Positions 55,778 through 64,000 of a stretch of DNA of 64,000 nt are shown one piece after another. The stretch's first letter is position 1; each line of letters starts with the position of its first letter. The notes below the pieces were generated by a model. It did not search any database, was not told the DNA's origin, and was given only the letters and a program-made list of their open reading frames with translations. Source of the stretch: Pseudarthrobacter equi (GTDB lineage Bacteria; Actinomycetota; Actinomycetes; Actinomycetales; Micrococcaceae); contig NZ_LT629779.1 of NCBI RefSeq assembly GCF_900105535.1, positions 1,240,001 through 1,304,000 of the forward strand, given 5' to 3'. The position numbers and the translations under genes are program-made.

Positions 55778-57048
55778 TGCATCCTTCCCGCCCGGCGGCC
55801 CGCCGTCGACCGGTGCTTGCCGCATCACTTGCTGCCGTCCTAGCCCTCAGCGCCTGCTCCGGAGTCACCGGCAATGCCCGCGTGGACACCGTTGAAGCAT
55901 CCGGGGACGGTGTCCTCCGTGTAGGGCTGATCCTGGACAACGCCGGGGACAGCAGCTTCCTCAATACCTCCCAGCTCGCTGCGGCCCAGCTCGCCGTACG
56001 GGAAATCAATGCCGCGGGCGGCCACAAGGGCAGGCCCGTGGAACTCCTTCCCGTCCAGGCCGGCGGGGACACTGCCGCGCAGGCGCACGCGCTGGTCTCC
56101 GACAAGGCGGACGTGGTGATCGGCCCCACCGATTCAAGCCACGCCACCGAGGCCATCGATGTCCTGTCCCGGGCGCGGACACCGTTGATATCGCCCGCCA
56201 ACACCGCCGCAGGCCTCAGCAGCGCCGAGTCGGGCGGCTACTACTTCCGGACCACGGCCGCGGACGTTGCGCAGGGACCCGTCCTGGCCAAGCTCGCCAA
56301 GGACGGGGGCGCCAAAACCATCGCCATCCTCCACCAGGAGGGTACCTACGGCAAGGAAGTTGCTGCCGCAGTCGCCGACGCCGCCTCAGGGGCCGGGCTG
56401 CAGGTCCTGGACAACGCCGGGTTCGCTGCCGGCGAGGCCGGGGACGCCGCCCGGAAAGCCGGGGCCGCGAAGCCGGATGCCGTCGTCGTGGTTGCCCGCG
56501 AAGGGTCGCAGGGGGCACTGGCTGAGCTCAATAACGCGGGGGTCTCCGGGGCCAGCCTGCTGCTGAGCGATGGAGCATTCGCGCGCTACGGATCGAAACT
56601 GGGCACCAAGGCGCTGGACGGCGCCAGGGCCGTTGTGTCCGGTCAGCTTCCCAGCGCCGCCTTCCAGGCCCGCCTGTTGGGTGTGGACGACGGACTGAAG
56701 GATGTCTCGTATGCCGCGGAAACGTTCGATGCGGTGACTCTTGCCGCCCTGGCGGCGGCGCGTGCGCAGGATGACGCCGGCCCCTCCATTGCTGCCAACC
56801 TCGTGGCAGTCTCCGGCGGGACCGCCACGGAATCCCAAGCCACGGCAGCGGCGGCCTGCACCACCTACAAGGACTGCCTGCCCGGCCTCGCCTCAGGGGG
56901 CGGCATCAACTACGACGGCGAGTCAGGTCCCATCGCGTTCGACACCAACGGGGACATCACCTCCGCCACCTTTACGGTCTTCACCTATGGCAGCGACAAC
57001 ATTCCGACGGCCACCGGACACGAAACCGCCGGCCGCAACGGCAGCTGA
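55774..57048 (+). CDS. Lipoprotein ABC substrate-binding protein, type-1 (branched-chain amino acid-like)
   Basis: A 424-residue type-1 periplasmic-binding protein (Peripla_BP_6 / LivJ-like). The signal peptide ends in the lipobox LALSAC (C28). [39 protein letters not shown] and [15 protein letters not shown] are typical of ligand-binding proteins that pair with Liv-type permeases. No permease or ATPase genes are nearby, so it is an orphan or serves another system. The start is GTG 55774 or ATG 55777, both overlapping the cold-shock gene stop. Confidence 0.85.
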   Translation: MMHPSRPAARRRPVLAASLAAVLALSACSGVTGNARVDTVEASGDGVLRVGLILDNAGDSSFLNTSQLAAAQLAVREINAAGGHKGRPVELLPVQAGGDTAAQAHALVSDKADVVIGPTDSSHATEAIDVLSRARTPLISPANTAAGLSSAESGGYYFRTTAADVAQGPVLAKLAKDGGAKTIAILHQEGTYGKEVAAAVADAASGAGLQVLDNAGFAAGEAGDAARKAGAAKPDAVVVVAREGSQGALAELNNAGVSGASLLLSDGAFARYGSKLGTKALDGARAVVSGQLPSAAFQARLLGVDDGLKDVSYAAETFDAVTLAALAAARAQDDAGPSIAANLVAVSGGTATESQATAAAACTTYKDCLPGLASGGGINYDGESGPIAFDTNGDITSATFTVFTYGSDNIPTATGHETAGRNGS

Positions 57049-57098
57049 TCGCCCTCGGCGAATACGGGCCCCAAACGCGTCCCTGGGGGTCTCTTTCG

Positions 57099-57142
57099 CT
57101 TGCACTCTCACCGGGGGAGTGCTAATTATTGAGTTAGCACTC
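57099..57142 (+). promoter_or_regulatory. CIRCE element and extra half-site before groEL
   Basis: CTTGCACTC (57099-57107), nine bases, GAGTGCTAA (57117-57125): the HrcA operator CIRCE (TTAGCACTC-N9-GAGTGCTAA) with two mismatches in the left arm. A further perfect left half TTAGCACTC lies at 57134-57142. A likely promoter (TTGCAC, TAATTA) overlaps it. Heat shock releases HrcA and induces groEL. Confidence 0.88.
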
Positions 57143-57160
57143 TGACGCACCGACTGCTAA

Positions 57161-58966
<1,806 letters not shown>

Positions 58967-59000
58967 GCCTCCCCGCCGGGACCTGTCCCGCTGAAACACG

Positions 59001-59032
59001 AATGCGGCCCCCTCTTCTGAGGGGGCCGCATT
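59001..59032. terminator. Bidirectional terminator after groEL
   Basis: A perfect 14-bp stem AATGCGGCCCCCTC / GAGGGGGCCGCATT (59001-59014 with 59019-59032) and a TTCT tetraloop, then TTCC. It also serves the converging sugar-binding gene. Confidence 0.9.
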
Positions 59033-59055
59033 TTCCGTTTCCTGTGCTGCCGGAA

Positions 59056-60366
59056 TTACTTCTTCGCGCTGGCGAGCATTCCTTCGACTTCCTTCTTGAA
59101 GGCGTCGGCGGCCGCCTGCGGAGTCAGCCGGTCATACAGCACTTCGTCGGTGTAGCGCTTGATCACGTTCTGCACGCTGCCCGCACCCACCGGCGGAACA
59201 GGGGGTGCTTCCTTGATGTCCGGAGCGATGTCCTTGAGGAAGGACACCACGGTGGTGTCGGCTGGCTTCAGGCTGGGCGTGATGCTTTCCACGATCGCAG
59301 CGTTGGTGGGCACACCGCGGTCCGTCATCAGGATGGCCCCCGCTTCCGGGCTGTTGGTGAGGTAGTCGATGAAGGCGGCCGCTTCCTTGGGATGCTTGGA
59401 GCGGGACGAAGCGGACCAGAACATGGTGGGCTTGTAGTACATGCCGTTCTTGGCTGACGCGCCGTCCTGGCTGGGCGCACGGAGCATCTTGATGGGGCTG
59501 GCCGTGGTGGACTCCAGGGAGCCGAGCTGGTTGGTCCACCACCAGGCCATGCCCACGCGGTTGGTGCCGAAGAGGCTTTCTTCGAGGCCCGCACCGGAGT
59601 CTTCCGTTGCTACCGTGGCCGGAGGGCTGGCCTTTGAATCCCGCTGCTCCTTCAGCCGCTCCCAGAACGATGCTGCGGTAGCGGTATCGAAGTCCAGCTT
59701 CCCGTCCTGCGAGTACAGGTTCTGGCCATGCTGGCGCAGCCAGATGATGAGGTCCGCCTCATTGCTGCCATAGGCCGCGCCGTACGTCTTACCGTCGCCG
59801 GAGGCGCTGATCTTGGCTGCAATGTCCAGGAACTCGTCCCAGGTCCACTTTGTATCGTCCGGGACCGGGACGTTGGCAGCCTCGAAGACCTTGGTGTTCG
59901 CCATGATGACGTAGGCGTTCTGCCCGGTGCTGAGGCCGTATTGGGCGCCATCATACTGTCCGGAGGCGAGGGCCTCCTTGTCCAGCTTGGACGTATCGAC
60001 TCCCTCCTGCTTCGACAGGTCAAGGAGTGCGCCCCGCCCGCCGTACTCCGCGATGTACTTCTGGTCCATCTGGATAACGTCCGGCGCATCATTGGCAGCG
60101 GTCTTGGTGGCCAGCTTGTCCCAATAGCCGCCCCATTCGCCGGGCTCTGACTCGATCTTGATGTTGGGGTGGCTGGCTTCGAAGGCGTCAATGACCTTCT
60201 CCGTCTGGGCGTTGAGGTATTCGTTGCCCCACCAGGCAAACCGCAGTGTGACCTGGTCGCCGCTGCCTGAACTGCCCGAGGCGCCGCAGCCTGTTGCCAG
60301 CAGCGTAATTGCCAAAGCTGCACCTCCCAGCTGGAACCTCCGGCGGCTTACGGTTGGAATCGTCAT
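59056..60366 (-). CDS. Carbohydrate ABC transporter binding lipoprotein (CUT1 type)
   Basis: A 436-residue extracellular solute-binding protein, family 1. The signal has a twin-arginine-like SRRRFQLGG and a lipobox LLATGC (C27), so it may be exported by Tat and lipidated. VTLRFAWWGNEYLNAQTEKVIDAF and ANDAPDVIQMDQKYIAEYG are typical. No permeases lie in the window; the MsiK-like ATPase at 18651 could supply energy. ATG 60366 has GGAAGG seven bases upstream. Two LacI-type palindromes flank its promoter. The sugar is not predictable. Confidence 0.9.
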   Translation of the reverse strand: MTIPTVSRRRFQLGGAALAITLLATGCGASGSSGSGDQVTLRFAWWGNEYLNAQTEKVIDAFEASHPNIKIESEPGEWGGYWDKLATKTAANDAPDVIQMDQKYIAEYGGRGALLDLSKQEGVDTSKLDKEALASGQYDGAQYGLSTGQNAYVIMANTKVFEAANVPVPDDTKWTWDEFLDIAAKISASGDGKTYGAAYGSNEADLIIWLRQHGQNLYSQDGKLDFDTATAASFWERLKEQRDSKASPPATVATEDSGAGLEESLFGTNRVGMAWWWTNQLGSLESTTASPIKMLRAPSQDGASAKNGMYYKPTMFWSASSRSKHPKEAAAFIDYLTNSPEAGAILMTDRGVPTNAAIVESITPSLKPADTTVVSFLKDIAPDIKEAPPVPPVGAGSVQNVIKRYTDEVLYDRLTPQAAADAFKKEVEGMLASAKK

Positions 60367-60436
60367 CGATGTGCCTTCCTGAAATCTTTGCGCTTTCCCC
60401 GGGCGTTGCGCCGGCATCCGTGCCGTTCCGCCAGAG

Positions 60437-60454
60437 TGAGAAAGCGTTTTCTCA
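60437..60454. promoter_or_regulatory. LacI-type operator downstream of the binding-protein promoter
   Basis: TGAGAAAGCGTTTTCTCA, palindromic with central CG, the LacI-family pattern. It lies between the -10 (60472-60467) and the start codon of the binding-protein gene. Confidence 0.65.
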
Positions 60455-60466
60455 TTCGATACAGTG

Positions 60467-60496
60467 ATTGTGTCCTTGTTGGTCACGGGCAGTCAA
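60467..60496 (-). promoter_or_regulatory. Promoter of the sugar-binding lipoprotein gene
   Basis: Minus strand TTGACT (60496-60491), an 18-base spacer, CACAAT (60472-60467). It is bracketed by two LacI-type palindromes. Confidence 0.5.
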
Positions 60497-60511
60497 TAGT
60501 TTTGGGTAAAC

Positions 60512-60531
60512 GTTTTCCCAAATTGTTTCCG
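60512..60531. promoter_or_regulatory. LacI-type operator upstream of the binding-protein promoter
   Basis: TTGGGTAAACGTTTTCCCAA, a palindrome with central AAACGTTT and one mismatched pair. Centre-to-centre distance to the other site is 76 bases, compatible with looping. Sequences of the two sites differ outside the core, so they may bind different LacI regulators. Confidence 0.65.
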
Positions 60532-60621
60532 TCATCCTGTTGGGCTTTCCGCTTTCCACACGGTCCCGGCTGTTCCCGGCGGCGTTCAGGCATTGTCGGG
60601 CCGGTCTGGCAGGATGGACCG

Positions 60622-61755
60622 GTGACGATTACTGCAGCGGCTGACGGTTCGGCCTTGGGAAACCCTGGCCCTGCCGGATGGGCCTGGTACGTGAATGAGG
60701 AGTGCTGGCGGGCGGGCGGGTGGCCCCACGGAACCAACAACCAGGGCGAGTTGATGGCAGTGCTGGACCTGCTGCGCGCAACCGCGCACGTCCGGCAGGA
60801 GGATCTCCACATCCTGTGCGACAGCCAGTACGTCATCAACTCGATCACCAAGTGGATGCCCGGCTGGAAGCGGAAGGGCTGGCGCAAGGCAGACGGCAAG
60901 CCGGTCCTCAACGTTGAGCTCCTCAAGGAACTCGACCGTGAGCTTGCAGGGCGCAAATACACCTTCGAGTGGGTAAAAGGACATGCCGGCCACGACCTCA
61001 ACGAGGCAGCCGACGAGCGGGCCAGGGCGGCAGCAACGGCTTACCAGCAGGGGGTTGCTGCCCGATCCGGGCCGGGATTCCCGGGCCACCAGCACGAAGC
61101 CGGAGGCGGCGCGACAGCGCAGGCCGGCACGCAGACTGCCACCGCACGGGTTGCCGCAGAGCAGACGTCCGATCAGCGCGCAGCATCGCAGCGCTCGGCG
61201 GCGCAACCTGCCACATCGGAGCGTGCAGCATCGCAGCATTCAGCACCGCAGCGCTCGGCAGCGTCCCCAGCTGCCGCACGGCCTGCCGCCAAGGCCGAGC
61301 CGGACCTGTTCACAGACCCGGGACTGTTCGGCGACCCGAAGCTTTTCAGCGAACCGGACCTCTTCAGTGAGCTGGGCAGCGAAGCCTTCGACACCGAACC
61401 GGCCGCGGCGGAGCCATCGGCTGAAGCGCAGGTGGAGGAACTCGAGCGTGAACTCCTGGGCCCCCTTGTCCGCGGCGACATGGGCCGCACGGCCGTACTG
61501 CTGCACCCCGACTTCATGGAGATCGGCAGCTCAGGCCGGGTCTGGACCCGGGATGCCATGATGATGGCCCTGGAGGAGGACCCGGGGGAGCGGACCGACA
61601 TCGAGATCCTCGGGACCGACCGCATCGGCACCAGCGCTGTACTGCTGACCTACCGAAGCTTCGCCCGCTCCGGCACCACCCTGAGAAGCTCACTGTGGGT
61701 CCTCGACGGCGGCCGCTGGCGGCTGCGGTTCCACCAGGGCACGCCGGAGGCATAA
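60622..61755 (+). CDS. rnhA: Ribonuclease HI fused to an NTF2-like (DUF4440/SnoaL-like) domain
   Basis: A 377-residue protein. Residues 1-140 form an RNase HI domain with all four acidic residues (D9, E43, D67, D131) and KGHAGHDLNEAADE; it cleaves RNA in RNA-DNA hybrids. Residues about 145-265 are a low-complexity Ala/Ser/Gln/Arg linker with a run of phenylalanine-centred repeats (PDLF, GLFG, KLFS, DLFS). Residues 270-377 fold like DUF4440/NTF2 domains (LLGPLVRGDMGRTAVLLHPDF, WVLDGGRWRLRFHQG). GTG 60622 follows AGGA by seven bases. Role of the C-terminal domain is unknown. Confidence 0.85.
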   Translation: MTITAAADGSALGNPGPAGWAWYVNEECWRAGGWPHGTNNQGELMAVLDLLRATAHVRQEDLHILCDSQYVINSITKWMPGWKRKGWRKADGKPVLNVELLKELDRELAGRKYTFEWVKGHAGHDLNEAADERARAAATAYQQGVAARSGPGFPGHQHEAGGGATAQAGTQTATARVAAEQTSDQRAASQRSAAQPATSERAASQHSAPQRSAASPAAARPAAKAEPDLFTDPGLFGDPKLFSEPDLFSELGSEAFDTEPAAAEPSAEAQVEELERELLGPLVRGDMGRTAVLLHPDFMEIGSSGRVWTRDAMMMALEEDPGERTDIEILGTDRIGTSAVLLTYRSFARSGTTLRSSLWVLDGGRWRLRFHQGTPEA

Positions 61756-61760
61756 GCGGC

Positions 61761-62048
61761 CTAACTGAAGCGCTGCGTGTTTCCCTGTTCCGCCTGCGCG
61801 TAGGTGGCGGCCGCGGAGGCCAGCGCCGCATTGATGGAGGCCAGCGAGGCCTCCACCCTGCCCTGCGTGATGGTCCACTCGGTGATCAAGGCCTGGAAGT
61901 TTGTGGCCGCGGAGCCCCGCCAGGACCCCTGGAGCTCATCGAGGCCGCGCTTCATGGTCTGGACGTCGGTGCTGATCCTGTCCACGGTGGCCTGGACGCT
62001 GGCCGACTTCAGTTGCAGCAGTTCGGTATCGACGGAGATGATGCTCAT
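61761..62048 (-). CDS. WXG100-family protein
   Basis: A 95-residue helical-hairpin protein of the ESAT-6/WXG100 family with the central SWRG turn (variant of WxG) and two long amphipathic helices. Such proteins are secreted by type VII systems; none of the EccC or EccD genes are in the window. The start ATG 62048 is preceded by GAAAGGCACAGCC. It converges with the RNase HI gene, with five bases between stops. Confidence 0.88.
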   Translation of the reverse strand: MSIISVDTELLQLKSASVQATVDRISTDVQTMKRGLDELQGSWRGSAATNFQALITEWTITQGRVEASLASINAALASAAATYAQAEQGNTQRFS

Positions 62049-62158
62049 GGCTGTGCCTTTCGCTCGCGGCGGGGCAACGCAGGTTGCCCTGGCCCGGCTG
62101 GTCCGGGCCGCTGAAACGAGCCTAGGGACGGGCAGGACGGTGGGCCACGGCCACGGAG

Positions 62159-63634
62159 CTATATGTGGATAACCTTGCCGTCGCTGACCTCGTCCTCGCT
62201 GTCCGCCGCGGCCTCGTCCCGGTACGGCAGGCTGACCACCATGGTGGCGCCCCCGCCCTCTGTCTCCTGTACGCGGACCGACCCGCCATGTGAACCAACA
62301 ATCGCGGCAACGATAGCCAGGCCCAGGCCGCTGCCGCCCGTGTCCCGTGTACGCGAGGTATCTGCGCGGTAGAAACGCTCGAAGACCTTGGATGCGTCTT
62401 CCTCGGAGATGCCCGGGCCGTGGTCCCGCACCTCAACCACGGAGCGCGCCTGCCCGTCCACCGTCCGCACGCCGACAGCCAGTTCAATGGGGCTGCCTTC
62501 GGGGGTGTAGCGCAGGGCGTTGCCCACAAGGTTTCCCAGCACCTGCCGGATTTTGGCCTCATCGCCGAGTGCCGGTGCCGGCTTGGCCGGTCCGTCGTCG
62601 AGCCCGGCGAGCGAGATCACGCGGGACCGGTCGCTGGCCTGGGTGTCCACCACCGCGTCATGTGCGAGGAGCTGCAGGTCCACGGGCTTTTGCTGCAACG
62701 GCCGCTGCTCGTCCAGGCGGGCCAGGAGGAGGAGGTCCTCCACCATGGATCCCATGCGCTTGGCTTCGCTTTCGATCCGCCCCATGGCGGTGGCAACGTC
62801 CTCGTCCGTGGTCAGGGCTCCGTGGCGGTACAGCTCGGAGAAGCCGCGGATGGTCACCAGCGGGGTCCGCAGTTCGTGCGACGCATCGGCAGCGAAACGC
62901 CTCATCCGTGCCTCGGACGCAGTGCGGGCTGCGAAGGCCGTCTCGATATGCGCCAGCATCGCGTTCAGTGAGCTGCTGAGCCGGCCCAGCTCGGTGGCCG
63001 GGTTCTCGACGTCCACGCGGCGGGACAGGTCTCCGGCGGCGATGGCGGCGGCGGTCTTTTCCACCCTTGCCAACGGCCGGAAGGAGCGCGAGACGGTCCA
63101 GCTGGCAATCAGTGAGGCGAGCAGGAGCGTCAGCAGGCCGACGCCCGTGACCACCAGGGTGGCATGCTTGAGGACGTCATCCACGCCTTCCAACGGAAGT
63201 CCGATGACCACCACCGCCGGGCGGTTGTTCGAAAGCACCGTGACGGCAACAACCCGCCAGTTCTGGCCGTCGGTACCGCCCACCTGGAACGGGACGCGGC
63301 CCCGGGCCTGGGCCTGTTCGGTGGTGATGGATTTGATGTCCGGGTGGTTGTCGGCGTCGCCGCCGAGCCGGAGGGGCTGCTGGTCGGCGCCATAGAGCAG
63401 CAGCGAATAGTCCGTGGGGACCTCCGGGCTGGAGCCCTGCAGCTGTGAAAACGACTGCTGCTGCTGGGCCAGGTCGACTGCGGCGTTGAGCTTGTCATCC
63501 ACCTGGCCCTGGAGGTAGCTGTGCAGCAGCGCCAGGGTCCCTGCCCCGGTCACCGTCAGGGCGACAATGAGCAGGGCCATGATCATGGCCACCAGCTGCG
63601 TCCTCAGGGATGAGGACTTCCACCGTTTCAGCAA
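62159..63634 (-). CDS. Two-component sensor histidine kinase
   Basis: A 491-residue membrane kinase: TM1 (about 13-37), an extracytoplasmic sensor of about 120 residues, TM2 (about 157-180), HAMP (about 181-233), HisKA with the phosphorylated H253 in DASHELRTPLV and a HATPase domain with NLVGNALRYTPEG, DHGPGI and GGSGLGLAIV. It follows the response regulator by two bases and is probably co-translated with it. The signal is unknown. Confidence 0.93.
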   Translation of the reverse strand: MLKRWKSSSLRTQLVAMIMALLIVALTVTGAGTLALLHSYLQGQVDDKLNAAVDLAQQQQSFSQLQGSSPEVPTDYSLLLYGADQQPLRLGGDADNHPDIKSITTEQAQARGRVPFQVGGTDGQNWRVVAVTVLSNNRPAVVVIGLPLEGVDDVLKHATLVVTGVGLLTLLLASLIASWTVSRSFRPLARVEKTAAAIAAGDLSRRVDVENPATELGRLSSSLNAMLAHIETAFAARTASEARMRRFAADASHELRTPLVTIRGFSELYRHGALTTDEDVATAMGRIESEAKRMGSMVEDLLLLARLDEQRPLQQKPVDLQLLAHDAVVDTQASDRSRVISLAGLDDGPAKPAPALGDEAKIRQVLGNLVGNALRYTPEGSPIELAVGVRTVDGQARSVVEVRDHGPGISEEDASKVFERFYRADTSRTRDTGGSGLGLAIVAAIVGSHGGSVRVQETEGGGATMVVSLPYRDEAAADSEDEVSDGKVIHI

Positions 63635-63636
63635 GG

Positions 63637-64000
63637 TCAGCGCTTTTCGGCCGTCCGGAGCACGTAGCCCACGCCGCGTTTGGTCTGGATCAGGGCAGGG
63701 GCCTCGGGATCGATGTCCACCTTGCGGCGCAGGTAGGAAATGTAGGACTCCACGATGGAGGCGTCGCCGTTGAAGTCGTACTCCCAGACGTGGTCCAGGA
63801 TCTGCGACTTGGACAGCACACGGTTGGGGTTCAGCATCAGGTAACGGAGCAGCTTGAACTCGGTGGGGGAGAGTTCAATGACGGTGCCGCCGCGGCGCAC
63901 TTCGTGGGCGTCGTCGTCGAGCTCGAGGTCGCCCACCCGGATGACGGCGTCGTCGTCGAGGAGCGGCTGCGTGCGGCGGAGCACGGCGCGGATGCGCGCC
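63637..64000 (-). CDS. OmpR-family response regulator, C-terminal part (cut by window edge)
   Basis: At least 120 C-terminal residues of a response regulator; the receiver domain lies beyond base 64000. The window edge reads ARIRAVLRRTQ, the usual linker, then a winged-helix DNA-binding domain: LSPTEFKLLRYLMLNPNRVL, SIVESYISYLRRKVD, IQTKRGVGYVLR. It forms a two-component pair with the kinase two bases downstream. A GTG at 63984 in this frame is not a true start. Confidence 0.92.
   Translation of the reverse strand, partial: ARIRAVLRRTQPLLDDDAVIRVGDLELDDDAHEVRRGGTVIELSPTEFKLLRYLMLNPNRVLSKSQILDHVWEYDFNGDASIVESYISYLRRKVDIDPEAPALIQTKRGVGYVLRTAEKR

Noticed and set aside
63637-63984. A complete 115-residue DNA-binding protein starting at GTG 63984
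   Set aside because: The frame stays open to the window edge and the upstream codons (ARIRAV) match the linker of a response regulator, so it is a truncated larger gene.

Overview
The window is a high-GC actinobacterial chromosome segment. The 16S sequence, the rRNA operon with no spacer tRNA, and the gene families present (DUF4032, DUF4193 and DUF3263 proteins, the GlgE pathway, a tandem glycine riboswitch ahead of gcvP, Fem-type transferases) point to Micrococcales, most likely Arthrobacter/Pseudarthrobacter. This placement rests on pattern recognition, not a database search. I see no prophage, insertion sequence, CRISPR array or plasmid origin; the content looks like core chromosome with metabolic islands.

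Layout. 1-8.7 kb: a truncated glycogen phosphorylase gene (minus strand), divergent from the GlgE-pathway operon glgE-treS-(maltokinase::glgB fusion), which turns trehalose into branched alpha-glucan. 8.7-14.6 kb: a complete rrn operon (16S-23S-5S) with promoter, boxA-like leader, processing stems and terminator. 14.65-15.1 kb: fourteen diverged repeat units with a 31-32 bp period, ten in one orientation and four inverted. 15.2-22.3 kb: an SRPBCC protein, a GlcD-type FAD oxidase, a DUF4032 protein, an MsiK-like sugar-ABC ATPase, and otsB-otsA, the second trehalose route. 22.4-27.8 kb: a DsbA-like membrane protein, tRNA-Thr(TGT), a ChaB/Rho_N protein, an EF-G-like GTPase and an MFS transporter.

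27.8-35.6 kb: a pentose locus. A monosaccharide ABC importer (mmsB, mmsA, chvE) is divergent from araD-araA-lacI, with identical inverted LacI-type operators on the two divergent promoters; no ribulokinase gene is present. 35.7-41.8 kb: small DUF proteins, a secreted AMIN-like protein, an APC permease, Dps, and a TetR/MFS efflux pair sharing a palindromic operator. 41.8-47.6 kb: tandem glycine riboswitch, gcvP, gcvT and sdaA (glycine cleavage plus serine deamination), with no gcvH. 47.7-52.5 kb: TspO, two Fem-type peptidoglycan-bridge transferases and a ThrE exporter. 52.6-59 kb: siderophore-interacting protein with an iron box, ung, DUF3263, LytR_C protein, cold-shock protein, a type-1 periplasmic-binding lipoprotein, and CIRCE-controlled groEL without groES. 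59-64 kb: an orphan sugar-binding lipoprotein with two LacI-type palindromes, an RNase HI fused to an NTF2-like domain, a WXG100 protein, and a two-component system cut by the window edge.

The themes are storage carbohydrate and trehalose metabolism, sugar uptake under LacI control, glycine/serine metabolism and cell-wall bridge synthesis. The least ordinary items are the maltokinase-GlgB fusion with a preserved internal ribosome-binding site, the repeat array beside the rrn operon, the RNase HI-NTF2 fusion, and the missing pathway partners araB and gcvH.
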